The notes under the pieces were generated by a model. It was not told the DNA's origin, did not search any database, and saw nothing but the letters and a program-made list of their open reading frames with translations. Shown here piece by piece: positions 1-8,975 of a stretch of 64,000 nucleotides of DNA. The position numbers and the translations under genes are program-made. Location: the NCBI GenBank assembly GCA_025936115.1, contig JAICTZ010000023.1, forward strand, positions 1 to 64,000, read 5' to 3'. Origin of the DNA: Polyangiaceae bacterium (lineage in GTDB: Bacteria > Myxococcota_A > Polyangia > Polyangiales > Polyangiaceae). Each line of letters opens with the position of its first letter. Within the stretch, counting starts at the first letter, position 1.

Positions 1-2
1 CC

Positions 3-458
3 GCAGTGAGCAGCGTGTTCGTCGCAGGCGCCGACGAGTGCGAGGATGCCTACGAGATCCCCGCAGCCGGCGGCCGCTTCGAAGGCAACACGGCCAATCA
101 GTACGCGCAATACGAGGCCAGCTGCGATTACGGCGGCCAGAGCCCCGGCGGCGGTCCCGAGCAAATGTTGAAGCTCACCCTCGAGGAACGGCGCCGCGTG
201 ATCATCGACGCGAACGGCAGCGACTACCAGACGCTCGTGGTCGTGCGCAAAGCCGACACGTGCCCCGGTGACGAGGTCGAAAGTACGTGTTCACTCACGT
301 TTACGCCATCGGCCGGCGCCGCTCCGACGTATAGCTTCATCGACACCGTGCTCGACCCCGGCTCGTATTACATCCAAATCGACGGCTACAACGGCGACAA
401 CGGCCGCTTCACGCTCGAGGTCTTCACGAGCCCGACCAGCGGAAACTCCTCGGGATGA
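3..458 (+). CDS. C-terminal part of a secreted/PPC-like protein (5' truncated by window edge)
   Basis: The reading frame is already open at the left edge, so only about the last 151 residues are seen. The visible part has beta-rich sequence with a pair of cysteines near residues 87-95 and a DPGSYYIQIDGY stretch followed by FTLEV. This pattern is typical of bacterial pre-peptidase C-terminal (PPC)-like beta-sandwich domains in secreted proteins. The stop overlaps the start of the following kinase by 4 nt (ATGA), so the two are translationally coupled. The fold assignment is inference from motif appearance; the catalytic or functional part lies outside the window. Confidence 0.6.
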   Translation, partial: AVSSVFVAGADECEDAYEIPAAGGRFEGNTANQYAQYEASCDYGGQSPGGGPEQMLKLTLEERRRVIIDANGSDYQTLVVVRKADTCPGDEVESTCSLTFTPSAGAAPTYSFIDTVLDPGSYYIQIDGYNGDNGRFTLEVFTSPTSGNSSG

Positions 459-2425
459 CGACCTCGTCCCTCTTGCCTCCCGTCTCGCTCCGCGGCCGTC
501 ACATCGATTCGGAGGTTCAGCGCGGGGTGCGCTACTACCTCGAGCGCCACGTCGGCGAAGGCGGCATGGGCCAGGCGTACCTTGCACGCCGCGAGGGACC
601 GGAAGGAGCGGGTCCCGTCGTCGTGAAGGTCGTGCGCCCCACGGTGGGCGAGGGGCGGATCTCGGCCGAGCTCCTGGCGCAAAAGGAAGCCATCGCGCTC
701 GGACGCTTGAACGAGCGCATCCCGCCCTGTCCCTTCGTGGTGCGCTTCATCGACACGGGCAGCACGCAGATTTTCGGCCCGCACCCGACGCCCTGGATCG
801 CCATCGAGTACGTGCACGGCGGCGTCGAGGGAACCACGCTCGAGGACCGCGTCACCTACTCGCTTCACAAGACGCAATTCGCGTTCGATCCGGTGCGCGC
901 CTCGCACGCGATCCGCTGTCTGACGGCGGGCTTGTCGGCGATTCACGCCGTAGGGGTAATTCATCGGGATCTCACGCCCGGTAACGTCCTCTGCTGCGGC
1001 TTCGGCGAAAGCGAGATCTTCAAGATCTCCGATTTCGGCTTGGCGCGCCCCGAGGGGCTCGCGCGCACCTTTGCGGGGCTCGGTGTCGGAACGATTGGGT
1101 ACGCGGCGCCCGAGCAGGCGGGCGACGCGGGCAAAGTCGTGCCGGCGACGGACGTGTTCGCGCTCGCGTGCGTCGTCTATTACTTGCTCACGGGCACGCA
1201 CTACTTCGACGGGCAGTCGCCGGTCTCGACGTATGCGGCGATGCAGCGCCAAGAGCGCGCGGCGTTGCTCGACGCCGAGCTCTTGAGTCCCGAGCTCCGT
1301 GCGCGTCCCGACGCCTGTCGCGCCATCGACGCCGCGCTCGCCCGTGCGACGTTGCGCGACCCCGAGCTGCGCCCGCGCACGGCCGAGGAGCTTGCGACCG
1401 CAATCCTGCCGTGGCTCGGCGAACAACCGTCGGGGCCGCGCTCGAGCCGGCGTTTGATGGGCACGCTGGTCGGGCTTTCGCCCTCGCAGGATTTGACCGG
1501 CTGGAGCTGGATCGTGCGCCAAAAGCCGCGCGAGGACGTGATCATCCAAAGCGCGGCTTGGGACACGGACGGCCACTGCTTTGCGTTCACGCCAAGCGGA
1601 CCGCTGTTTTGGAACGGCCAGGCGTGGGTCGGCGCGGGCGGCGCGCTGGTCGAGCTGCCGCGCGGTATGATCTTCGCGCGCCGGAGCGAAGCGGGTGGCT
1701 GGCTCGTCGGTGGCTCCGGGGGAACGCTGGCGATCTTCGATACGGACGGCGTGCGCAATCTCGCGCAGGCGCCGGACGCTCGCGTCGAATTCCTCGAAGG
1801 CAGCGGGCGGCTCGACGATCTGGTCACGGCCGTCGGACGCCGGCCGGGCGAGGCACCTTGCCTCTGGGCGATGTCGGGCGGACGCTGGCTCAAACCGCTG
1901 CCGCTGCCGCACGTCGCGAGCGTGGCGGGCCTCGCCCGTCTCGACGATCTGCGCTGGCTCGTCGTGGGGCGGCGCGTCCAAGGCGGCGGCTTCGCCGCGA
2001 TCTACGAGCCGATGCAGTGGCAGCTCCACGAGCTCGGCGTGCCGGCGACGCGCGCCTTCGTGAACGCAACGGGCAGCCTCGAGCGCGAGATCGGTTTGAT
2101 CGTCGGCAGTGAGGGCTTCGTACTGCGCGTCGACCCGGACGGCATGACCACGTCACGCGTGCACGGCCAGCCCGATCTATCGGCCTGTGCGCTCGACGTG
2201 CTCGATCGCGAATGGGTGACGAGCCTTGGCACGCTCTGGACGCGCGGCTACGCGCTCGGCGAGCCGTGGCGTCCGGCTTGGGCGGACCCGACCTGGCACG
2301 CGCCGTTCGTCAGTCTCATGGCCGATGCCGGGCTCGTCGTCGCGATGACCGCCGACGGCGGGATCATCGAGGGGCGCTCCGGCTCGCGCAGTCCCGGCCG
2401 ATCGACCAGGCCCCCGGGCCGCTAA
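455..2425 (+). CDS. Hanks-type Ser/Thr protein kinase with C-terminal propeller-like domain
   Basis: 656 aa. The N-terminal half is a eukaryotic-like protein kinase: glycine loop GEGGMGQAY (about residues 34-42), invariant Lys in VVVKVV, catalytic loop HRDLTPGNV (about 170), DFG (about 193) and GYAAPEQ activation-segment end (about 217). All key catalytic residues are present, so it should be active. Residues about 330-656 lack a transmembrane helix and show repeated W/G-rich strands (GGWLVGGSGGTLAIFDTDG, about 410) suggesting a beta-propeller sensor or scaffold; this is inference. The ATG is chosen because it overlaps the upstream stop (ATGA). Regulation of the neighbouring secreted protein or of the downstream genes is possible but unproven. 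Confidence 0.93.
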   Translation: MTTSSLLPPVSLRGRHIDSEVQRGVRYYLERHVGEGGMGQAYLARREGPEGAGPVVVKVVRPTVGEGRISAELLAQKEAIALGRLNERIPPCPFVVRFIDTGSTQIFGPHPTPWIAIEYVHGGVEGTTLEDRVTYSLHKTQFAFDPVRASHAIRCLTAGLSAIHAVGVIHRDLTPGNVLCCGFGESEIFKISDFGLARPEGLARTFAGLGVGTIGYAAPEQAGDAGKVVPATDVFALACVVYYLLTGTHYFDGQSPVSTYAAMQRQERAALLDAELLSPELRARPDACRAIDAALARATLRDPELRPRTAEELATAILPWLGEQPSGPRSSRRLMGTLVGLSPSQDLTGWSWIVRQKPREDVIIQSAAWDTDGHCFAFTPSGPLFWNGQAWVGAGGALVELPRGMIFARRSEAGGWLVGGSGGTLAIFDTDGVRNLAQAPDARVEFLEGSGRLDDLVTAVGRRPGEAPCLWAMSGGRWLKPLPLPHVASVAGLARLDDLRWLVVGRRVQGGGFAAIYEPMQWQLHELGVPATRAFVNATGSLEREIGLIVGSEGFVLRVDPDGMTTSRVHGQPDLSACALDVLDREWVTSLGTLWTRGYALGEPWRPAWADPTWHAPFVSLMADAGLVVAMTADGGIIEGRSGSRSPGRSTRPPGR

Positions 2426-2506
2426 GCCGTCGAAGATGGGCGCCGGGCCTAGACTTTCTGCGAAACGCTGGCGAAACGCGCCTATCGCCGGTACGCTGGG
2501 CGGTCG

Positions 2507-3151
2507 ATGGCGCGGCTCAGGATCGTTCCGCTCCTCGTCGGCAGCCTCCTCGCCATGGAGGGTCCCGCCCTGGCCGAGCGGCCGGATCACCGGGCGCCGC
2601 GCGTGCCCGCCTTTACACCGACGGAGCGGCAGGCGCTGGTCGCCGGCGCGACCGTCTCGCGCCCGATGCATTTCAAGCGCGGCGCTGACGGGTCGTACAT
2701 CGGCGGCGTCGCCTACCAAGTCGTGAACGCAAGCCCGGCGCGCGTGCTCGCCGCACTGGCCGACCCCGAAGCTTTGCCCCGCGCCTTGCCGCACACCGAG
2801 CGCGCGACGCTCGTGAGCAGCGACGGCCGGAGCGCTCGCATCGAGCTCGTGCAGGGCAACGCGCCGTTTCTCGCGACGTACACCGTGAACCTCGAGCAGA
2901 CGGCGAACGGCCGCGGCATCCGCTTTTGGCTCGATCCAACGCGGCCCCACGACGTAAAAGACGTCTGGGGATACTTCCGCGTGACCCCGTTCGGCAAAAA
3001 GCAGAGCCTCGTGACACTCGCCGTCGCGCTCGATCTCGGGCCCGGCATCGCGCGTCTCTTGCTCTCCGACCGCGTCGAACGGCTCATCCTGCACGCGCCC
3101 GGCAGGATCCGCGAGTACGTCGAGCCCGTCCGGCTCACGTCCGCGCGCTGA
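2507..3151 (+). CDS. exported SRPBCC/START-like protein
   Basis: 214 aa with an N-terminal signal peptide (hydrophobic LLVGSLLAM, then GPALA cleavage-like site at about residue 23). The mature part has the layout of the SRPBCC (START/Bet v 1/polyketide cyclase) superfamily: YQVVNASPARVLAALADPEALPRALP early, followed by alternating strands and a C-terminal amphipathic helix ending LILHAPGRIREYVE. Such domains bind hydrophobic ligands; the ligand here cannot be told. It lies 3 nt before the ABC-2 permease gene and is probably co-transcribed with it. Family assignment is by pattern, not by search. Confidence 0.72.
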   Translation: MARLRIVPLLVGSLLAMEGPALAERPDHRAPRVPAFTPTERQALVAGATVSRPMHFKRGADGSYIGGVAYQVVNASPARVLAALADPEALPRALPHTERATLVSSDGRSARIELVQGNAPFLATYTVNLEQTANGRGIRFWLDPTRPHDVKDVWGYFRVTPFGKKQSLVTLAVALDLGPGIARLLLSDRVERLILHAPGRIREYVEPVRLTSAR

Positions 3152-3154
3152 CGC

Positions 3155-4087
3155 ATGCTGACGCGCGCCTTCGTCATCGCGCTCAACGCGTACCGCGAAG
3201 CCGTTCGCGCTCGAATTTTGCACGGCCTGTTCGCGCTCGCGCTGGCGACCGCGGCCTACGCGCTCGTGGTCGGCGCGTACGCGAGCCGGGCGCGCCTGCG
3301 CGTCGTGAGCGATCTCGGTGCGGCCTCGACTTCGCTCTACGCCATCGTGGTCGCGGTCGTGCTCGGCGCGACGTCGCTCTACCGCGAGCTCGAGCTCAAG
3401 ACGATTTTCCCGATCCTCGCGCGACCGATTCGCCGCTCGGAGTACCTCGTCGGCAAGCTGCTCGGTACGGTGCTGACGCTTGCCGTCTTCGTCGCGGCCA
3501 ACTGCGGCGTGCTCCTCGTGGCGCTCGGCGTCTTGAGCGGCGCCGCCCTCGCGCCGCTCGCCATCGGCGCCGCATTGCTCGTGCCGGGCGTGGCCTTGGC
3601 GGCTTGGAAAGCGCCCCGGACGCGGAGTTACTTGCCGCTCCTCGTCGCGCTCGTGCTCTCCGTCGGCGGCTGCTTGCTCGCGAGCGGCGCGCCCGACGAC
3701 CGGCGTGTCGTCTTGGGCTCGGCGGCGCTCACGCTCTGCGAGGTGCTCGTGGTCGCTTCGATCGCGACGCTGTTTTCGTCGTTCTCGTCGCCCTTTTTGA
3801 CCGCCGTGTTCACGCTCGCGTTGTTCGTGGTGGGACGCTCGGCTGACGCGCTCGCCAAGTTGCCCGTGCGCCAGTTCGGAGCCGAGATCCACGCCGCGGG
3901 CGCGTTCGTCGCCAAGCTCGTGCCCAATCTCATGTGGTACGTGCCGCCGCGGCCGCTACTGACCGGCGAAGCAGCGGGGGAGAGTCTCGGCACACACGTG
4001 CTCTTGGCCGCGGGCTACGCCGCTTGTTGGGCCGTCGCGCTGCTCACGATTGCGAGCTTCGTGTTCAAGCGACGGGACTTTTTGTGA
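3155..4087 (+). CDS. ABC-2 type transporter permease
   Basis: 310 aa, about six hydrophobic segments. It starts with the typical ABC-2/NosY-like N-terminus (AFVIALNAYREAVRARILHGL), and has the loop ELELKTIFPILARPIRRSEYLVGKL after the second helix, which is a strongly conserved signature of this permease family. No ATPase gene is next to it in the visible sequence, so the partner ATPase must be encoded elsewhere, or the protein works in a different arrangement. The stop overlaps the next gene's GTG start by 4 nt (GTGA), indicating coupling. Confidence 0.87.
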   Translation: MLTRAFVIALNAYREAVRARILHGLFALALATAAYALVVGAYASRARLRVVSDLGAASTSLYAIVVAVVLGATSLYRELELKTIFPILARPIRRSEYLVGKLLGTVLTLAVFVAANCGVLLVALGVLSGAALAPLAIGAALLVPGVALAAWKAPRTRSYLPLLVALVLSVGGCLLASGAPDDRRVVLGSAALTLCEVLVVASIATLFSSFSSPFLTAVFTLALFVVGRSADALAKLPVRQFGAEIHAAGAFVAKLVPNLMWYVPPRPLLTGEAAGESLGTHVLLAAGYAACWAVALLTIASFVFKRRDFL

Positions 4088-4722
4088 TCGGCGCGCGTCG
4101 TGCCTCGCTCGCGCTCACGCTGGTCGTGCTCGCGTTCGCGGCCATGACGGTGCGCGTCGTGCACGACGGCGAGCAAGCGCTCGCCGCGAGTGACCGAGCC
4201 TTCAATCGCGGAGACCTCGCGAACGCGGTGCTTTACGCGCGCCGCGCCGCGATCGCCTATGCGCCGGGGGCGCCGCACACGCGCGCGGCGCTCGCCCGGC
4301 TGCGTGCGGTCGCCGTCGGCTCCGAAGGGGTCGGAGATCTGGCCTCGGCGCGCCTCGCCTGGGGGGCCATTCGCGCGGCCGCCCTCGAGACTCGCTTTTT
4401 CATCGAACCCTACGCAGCGGAACGCGAAGAAGCGGACCGGGCCCTCGCGCGGCTGGTCTCGGAGCCGGGCGCAACCGACGCCGAAGCCCGTGCGCGGGCG
4501 CTCGCTCGAGCTCGTGAAGCCCTCGCGCGGATTCCCGGGCCGTCGCCTCTAGGCTCGCTCCTGCTCGTGCTCGGGCTCGGCCTCACGGCGCTAGGAACCG
4601 GCTGGGTCGCGGTGAGCGGCATCACGCGCGAGGGGCGACTGATGCCCCGGGCGTTCACGCTGGGGGTCGCAGTCTTCGTGCTCGGCGTCGCTTGTTGGAC
4701 CTTTGCGGCGTATCGGGCGTAA
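4084..4722 (+). CDS. membrane protein with helical repeat-like periplasmic segment, unknown function
   Basis: 212 aa from a GTG that overlaps the permease stop. One N-terminal transmembrane helix (LALTLVVLAFAAMTV), a soluble Ala/Arg-rich helical segment of about 130 residues (two TPR-like stretches: DRAFNRGDLANAVLYARRAA and SARLAWGAIRAAALE), then two C-terminal transmembrane helices (LLLVLGLGLTALGTGWVAV and FTLGVAVFVLGVACWTF). I do not recognise a named family. Tight coupling to the ABC-2 permease suggests it is a partner of that membrane complex; this is inference. An open frame extends further upstream but overlaps the permease gene and is less likely. Confidence 0.75.
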   Translation: MIGARRASLALTLVVLAFAAMTVRVVHDGEQALAASDRAFNRGDLANAVLYARRAAIAYAPGAPHTRAALARLRAVAVGSEGVGDLASARLAWGAIRAAALETRFFIEPYAAEREEADRALARLVSEPGATDAEARARALARAREALARIPGPSPLGSLLLVLGLGLTALGTGWVAVSGITREGRLMPRAFTLGVAVFVLGVACWTFAAYRA

Positions 4723-4735
4723 AACTGCGAGGATC

Positions 4736-5731
4736 GTGCAAGCCGAGCCCCCTCCCGCGCCGGACGCTCTCGAGCGGCTGGTCCAGCGTTTTCGCGAGCA
4801 CCTCGTGAGCGAGCGGCGCGCCTCCCCGCACACGGTCGCGGCGTACGTCCACGACGTGAGCTCGCTCGCCGCCTACGTGCGCGAGCGGCGCGGCGGTGCG
4901 GCGAGCGTCGACGACATCGATAAGCTGCTCTTGCGCTCGTTCCTGGCCGAGCTTTCGCGCACGGTGTCGCCGTCGACCATTGGCCGCAAGCTCGCGAGTG
5001 TGCGCACGTTTTTCGGCTGGCTCGAGCGCGAGAGCGTCGTGCGCAAAAATCCCGCCGCCGCGCTCGCGAGCCCGAAGCTTCGACGCAAGCTGCCGACGTT
5101 CTTGAGCGCCGACGCCGCGGGTGAAGTCATGAGCGTCCCACTCGACGCGGCCGTGACTCAGGCGGAGCGCGTGCGCGACGCCGCGCTGCTCGAGGTACTC
5201 TACGGCTCCGGCCTGCGCGTGAGCGAGCTCGTGGGCCTGGATCTCGACCACGTGGCGCTCGAGCGCGACGAGCTACGCGTGCTCGGCAAAGGCAAAAAAG
5301 AGCGCCTCGTGCCGCTCGGCACGAAGGCGCGCGAAGCCATCCTCGCGTACCTCGGCTTGCGTCCCGAGCTCCGCAACGAGCGCACGGGCACCCAAGACGG
5401 GCGCGCTCTGTTTCTCGGCCGGCGCGGCACGCGGCTCGGCGTCCGGCGCGTGCAGACGCTCGTGCAGCGTTACGGCGCGCTCGGAGCCGGGCGCAGCGAT
5501 CTCCACCCGCACGCGCTCCGCCACTCGTGCGCCACGCACCTGCTCGAAGGCGGCGCCGATTTGCGCGCGATCCAGGAGCTGCTCGGCCACTCGAGCCTCG
5601 CGACGACGCAGCGCTATACCCACGTCTCCCTCGACCAACTCATGCGCGTGTACGATCGCGCTCATCCGCTCGCGCACCGCGCGAACGCTCGCCGCGAGCG
5701 GGGCTCGCCGCCGCGCTCCTCCTCACGATGA
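4736..5731 (+). CDS. xerC: XerC/XerD-type tyrosine recombinase
   Basis: About 331 aa. Chromosome-dimer resolution recombinase family, acting at dif sites with FtsK. The N-terminal SAM-like core-binding domain (FREHLVSERRASPHTVAAY) is followed by the catalytic domain with all five classic residues in order: Arg in GSGLRVSEL (about 161), Lys in GKGKKERLVP, HxxR in HALRHSCA (about 259-262), His in LLGHSS (about 284) and nucleophile Tyr in TTQRYTH (about 294). The Arg-rich tail after the Tyr is a little longer than usual. I use the GTG preceded by GAGG; a TTG at 4703 would add 11 residues and overlap the upstream gene. The stop overlaps the sulfatase ATG. Whether it is the housekeeping XerC or an accessory copy cannot be told. 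Confidence 0.92.
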   Translation: MQAEPPPAPDALERLVQRFREHLVSERRASPHTVAAYVHDVSSLAAYVRERRGGAASVDDIDKLLLRSFLAELSRTVSPSTIGRKLASVRTFFGWLERESVVRKNPAAALASPKLRRKLPTFLSADAAGEVMSVPLDAAVTQAERVRDAALLEVLYGSGLRVSELVGLDLDHVALERDELRVLGKGKKERLVPLGTKAREAILAYLGLRPELRNERTGTQDGRALFLGRRGTRLGVRRVQTLVQRYGALGAGRSDLHPHALRHSCATHLLEGGADLRAIQELLGHSSLATTQRYTHVSLDQLMRVYDRAHPLAHRANARRERGSPPRSSSR

Positions 5732-7947
5732 ACGCCCTCAAGCTGGCCGGCTTTTCACGGCGCCTGGCTGCCGCGCTCGGCGCCGCTGCGCTCGCGGGAC
5801 TCCTCGTCACGCTGATCGACGCGGCGTACGCCGCGGAGGGAGCGCCCCCCGCACATTTGTTCTTCGCGGAGCTCGGCCTCGTGGCGCCGCTCACGCTCGT
5901 GCTCGGGGTGACCGGCGCCTGCGTGGCCGAGCTCTTCTTGCCCCCAGGATTTCCACGCGTAGAGCCGATTTTAGCGCGTGTGCGTGCGGAGAGCCCCGCG
6001 CGGCGGCGTGAGCTCGCGGGGCGCTTGGTCGCCGGCGCGGTGTTCGCGTTCGTGGCGCTGATCGTGACGACACGCGTCGCGTTGCGCGTGCTCGCGGGTA
6101 CGGATCCCGCGCTCGCGTCCGGCGCCGCGATGGCGCTCGTTGCCGTTGGAGCGTGCGCGGTCGTGGTGTTCGGTGCGGTGGGAGCGGGAGTATTGGTCGA
6201 GGAGCGACTGCCGCACCTGTCGCCGGATCCGGTGCGCGTCGGGCTGTTGACGTTCGGATTGTTCGCGCTTTCGTGCGCGTTGCTCGTCGCCTTTGGCACG
6301 ACGAGCGGCGCGGGCGGCCTGCTCGCCGTGTTCGGCGTGTTTCGTCGGCAGGAGCTCGATCTGCGCGCGCCGGCGCTCCTGGTCGTACTCTTCGCGGCAG
6401 CAGCGTGCGCGCCGCCTGTCCGGCGCCGAACCTGGGCGCTCGTGCTCGTGCTCGGCGCGCTCGTGCCCTGCCTAGCGCTTTTTCCAGCCGCAACCTCGTC
6501 GTTCGATCGCCACACGGGGCTCGCGGTCGAGCGGCACGCGCCGCTCGGCAAGCTCTTGCTCACCGCCGCGCGTCGCGTGGCGGACCGCGATCACGACGGC
6601 GCTTCGGCCTGGTTCGGCGGGGGCGATTGCGCCGAGGGCAATCCCAAAATCAGCCCGAGCGCCGACGATATTGCCGGCAACGGCATCGACGAAGACTGCT
6701 CCGGCGCGGACGCGACGCTCGCCGTCGCGGCGCCGCCGCCCGCGCCGCTCGCGCAAGAGGACACGGCGTTCGTCCGCGATCACCTGCCGAAACAGCCGAA
6801 CGTCGTGCTCATCACCATCGACGCCACGCGCGCCGAGCTCGGCTTTTTGGGCTACCACGCGCACCCCGTCTCGCCGCACTTGGACGAGCTCGCCAAGAAG
6901 AGCACCGTGTTCGAGAACGCGTATTCACTCGCGTCCTACACGAGCAAGAGCCTCGCGCCCATGTTGATCGGTCGTTACGGCTCGGAGACGCACCGCGGCT
7001 GGCTCCACTTCAACCGCTTCACGCGCGACGACGTCTTCGTCTCCGAACGCCTCAAGCGCGCCGGCATTCACACCGTGAGCGTCCAGGGCCACTGGTACTT
7101 CTTCAAGAACTACGGGATGGAGCGCGGCTACGACGTCATCGACACGCAAGCGACACCCGCCGATCAACCCATCGAAGGCGATCGCACCTCGAACGGCGAC
7201 GCCCTCAGCGATCGCTTGATCGCAGAGCTTTCCCGCCCCGAGCTCGACACACAGCAGTTTTTCCTCTGGTCGCACTACATCGATCCGCACGCCGAGTACG
7301 TGCCGCACGCCGAGTTCGACTTCGGCCATCACGGTCGCGAGCTCTACGACGGTGAGCTCGCGTTCGTCGATCATCACTTGGGACGCGTGCTCGACGCGCT
7401 CGCCAAGCGACCCTTCGCCGAGCGCACCGTCGTCATCATCACGAGCGACCACGGCGAGGCGTTCGGCGAGCACGGCCTTTACCGCCACGGTTTCGAAGTG
7501 TGGGAAGAGCTCGTGCGCGTACCGCTCTTGATCTACGTGCCCGGCGTCACGCCACGCCGTGTCACCGTGCGGCGGAGCGCGATCGACATCGTGCCGACCA
7601 TCCTCGACATTTTCGGCGTGCCGAGCCCCGCGCACGACGAGAAGGGCGCGTTGCACGGCGTCTCACTCTTGCCCGACGTGCTCGCGCCGCCCGGCCACGT
7701 GCCCGCGCCGCGGGTCGTCTACATCGACATGCCCGCCGGCCCCTACAACGATTCGCGCGAGGCCTACATCGAGAACGATCTGAAGCTCATTACGAGCGGC
7801 AACCGCGCGCTCGGCCTGTTCGATCTAAAAACCGATCCGGGCGAGAAGCGCGATCTGTTGGACGACACGAGCAAGGCGCGCCCGCTCCTGTCCAAAGCCA
7901 AAGCGTTCCGCAAGACGCTCGACGAAGTCATCGAGCGACCGCACTGA
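5728..7947 (+). CDS. membrane-anchored sulfatase/phosphatase-fold hydrolase with MopE-like metal-binding insert
   Basis: 739 aa. Residues about 1-270 hold some six or seven hydrophobic helices. Residues about 285-330 carry a Ca-binding style repeat (DRDHDGASAW, GDCAEGNP, NGIDEDCSGAD) of the putative metal-binding/MopE type. Residues about 357-735 are a sulfatase (alkaline-phosphatase fold) domain: NVVLITIDATRAELGFLG with metal-binding Asp, and TSDHGEAFGEHG with DH metal ligands. At the place of the formylglycine Cys/Ser (CxPxR in true sulfatases) there is SKSLAPMLIGRYG, so Thr/Ser rather than Cys is available and it may be a phosphoryl transferase or an anaerobic-maturase type sulfatase. The start overlaps the xerC stop (ATGA). 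A longer frame upstream would sit inside xerC and is rejected. Confidence 0.88.
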   Translation: MNALKLAGFSRRLAAALGAAALAGLLVTLIDAAYAAEGAPPAHLFFAELGLVAPLTLVLGVTGACVAELFLPPGFPRVEPILARVRAESPARRRELAGRLVAGAVFAFVALIVTTRVALRVLAGTDPALASGAAMALVAVGACAVVVFGAVGAGVLVEERLPHLSPDPVRVGLLTFGLFALSCALLVAFGTTSGAGGLLAVFGVFRRQELDLRAPALLVVLFAAAACAPPVRRRTWALVLVLGALVPCLALFPAATSSFDRHTGLAVERHAPLGKLLLTAARRVADRDHDGASAWFGGGDCAEGNPKISPSADDIAGNGIDEDCSGADATLAVAAPPPAPLAQEDTAFVRDHLPKQPNVVLITIDATRAELGFLGYHAHPVSPHLDELAKKSTVFENAYSLASYTSKSLAPMLIGRYGSETHRGWLHFNRFTRDDVFVSERLKRAGIHTVSVQGHWYFFKNYGMERGYDVIDTQATPADQPIEGDRTSNGDALSDRLIAELSRPELDTQQFFLWSHYIDPHAEYVPHAEFDFGHHGRELYDGELAFVDHHLGRVLDALAKRPFAERTVVIITSDHGEAFGEHGLYRHGFEVWEELVRVPLLIYVPGVTPRRVTVRRSAIDIVPTILDIFGVPSPAHDEKGALHGVSLLPDVLAPPGHVPAPRVVYIDMPAGPYNDSREAYIENDLKLITSGNRALGLFDLKTDPGEKRDLLDDTSKARPLLSKAKAFRKTLDEVIERPH

Positions 7948-7988
7948 CTCGAGTTTTCGCCGTTCTGCACCCGAGACTGAGGCAACGC

Positions 7989-8975
7989 TCAGCCTAGGCT
8001 CGCCGCCGCGAACGCTTCCGCCTGCGCGAGCAATCCCGGGATGCCGCCCGTGTGCAAAAAGAGCGCGCGCTTCGGCTTGTCCTCGAGCCGGCTCAAGCCG
8101 AAGAGCGCTTTGCCCGTGTACACGGGATCGAGCAAGAGCCCGGTTTGGCGCGCGACCTCGACGATGAAGGCGATTTGTTCGGCGCTCGGCAGGCCGTAGG
8201 CGGGGCCCCTCCACGCGTCGTGGACGACGGGACGGGCGTGGGCGTCGAGTGAGCCGTCGAGTGCCGCCGTCTCGCCGATGATGCGCGCGATGACGGCGTC
8301 GAAATAGGCGCGATCGTCGCAGACGGCCATGGCGTGCGTCACGGGCGCAATGCCGTACTTGCGCGCGCCGAGCGTCGTGCCCGCGGCCGTGCCGCCGGAG
8401 CCGCAGGCGTGCACGACGGCGTCGAACGAGCGCGTTCCATCAGCGAGTCCGCTGTCGAGCTGAGCGCGCACTTCGGCCATCGCGTCCACGTAGCCGAGCG
8501 AGCCCAAGCCGTTCGAGCCGCCTTCGGGAATGACGTACACACGCTCGTCACGCGCGGAGAGCTCGCGTGCGACGCCGGCCATGAGCGCGTCGCGCTCGCG
8601 GTATTGGACGGGCGTGATGAAGCGTACTTCGGCGCCCACGAGGTAATCGAGGAGCAGATTGCCGACGACGGGCGGCGGTGTTTCGGGGTTGACCGTGCGC
8701 AGGAGCAGCACGGCGCGCAGGCCGAGCTCGGCGGCGACGATCGCCGTCGCGCGCGCGTGGTTCGATTGTTGGCCGCCGCAGGTGACGAGCGTCGTCGCGC
8801 CGCGCTCGAGCGCTTCGGCAGCGAGGTAATCGAGCTTGCGGATCTTGTTGCCGGCGGCGCCGCTCGCCGTGAGATCGTCGCGCTTGACCCAGACTTCGCA
8901 GCCGACGAGCGCGTCGAGACGATCGTGACGCCAGAGCGGCGTGGGCACGTGGGCAAGCGTCAGCTTCTTCGTCAT
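7989..8975 (-). CDS. PLP-dependent D-cysteine desulfhydrase/ACC deaminase-family enzyme
   Basis: 328 aa, fold type II PLP enzyme. N-terminal TPLWRHDRL and VWVKRDDLTASGAAGNKIRKLDYL contain the PLP lysine within GNKIRKL (about 42-48); CGGQQSNHARA is the SNH motif of the DcyD/ACC deaminase family; the glycine-rich phosphate-binding loop is ACGSGGTAAGT. The family splits D-cysteine to pyruvate, H2S and ammonia, or 1-aminocyclopropane-1-carboxylate to 2-oxobutanoate; sequence alone does not decide. The ATG overlaps the stop of the biotin-carrier gene by 4 nt, so it is the last gene of a minus-strand operon. It converges on the sulfatase gene with a 41-bp gap. Confidence 0.88.
   Translation of the reverse strand: MTKKLTLAHVPTPLWRHDRLDALVGCEVWVKRDDLTASGAAGNKIRKLDYLAAEALERGATTLVTCGGQQSNHARATAIVAAELGLRAVLLLRTVNPETPPPVVGNLLLDYLVGAEVRFITPVQYRERDALMAGVARELSARDERVYVIPEGGSNGLGSLGYVDAMAEVRAQLDSGLADGTRSFDAVVHACGSGGTAAGTTLGARKYGIAPVTHAMAVCDDRAYFDAVIARIIGETAALDGSLDAHARPVVHDAWRGPAYGLPSAEQIAFIVEVARQTGLLLDPVYTGKALFGLSRLEDKPKRALFLHTGGIPGLLAQAEAFAAASLG

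Noticed and set aside
386-2029. 547-codon open frame on the minus strand
   Set aside because: Lies fully antisense to the Ser/Thr kinase gene, has Arg/Ala/Asp-rich composition without motifs, and is a GC-bias shadow.
2177-3892. 571-codon open frame on the minus strand
   Set aside because: Antisense to three genes with clear motifs; composition is that of a shadow frame.
4736-5731. XerC-type recombinase as a mobile-element integrase
   Set aside because: It is coupled to ordinary neighbours on both sides, no attachment repeats or other mobile genes are visible, and motifs fit Xer recombinases.
7977-7992. CTGAG-N6-CTCAG hairpin between convergent genes as a terminator
   Set aside because: Stem is only 5 bp, has no T-run, and overlaps the end of a coding gene.
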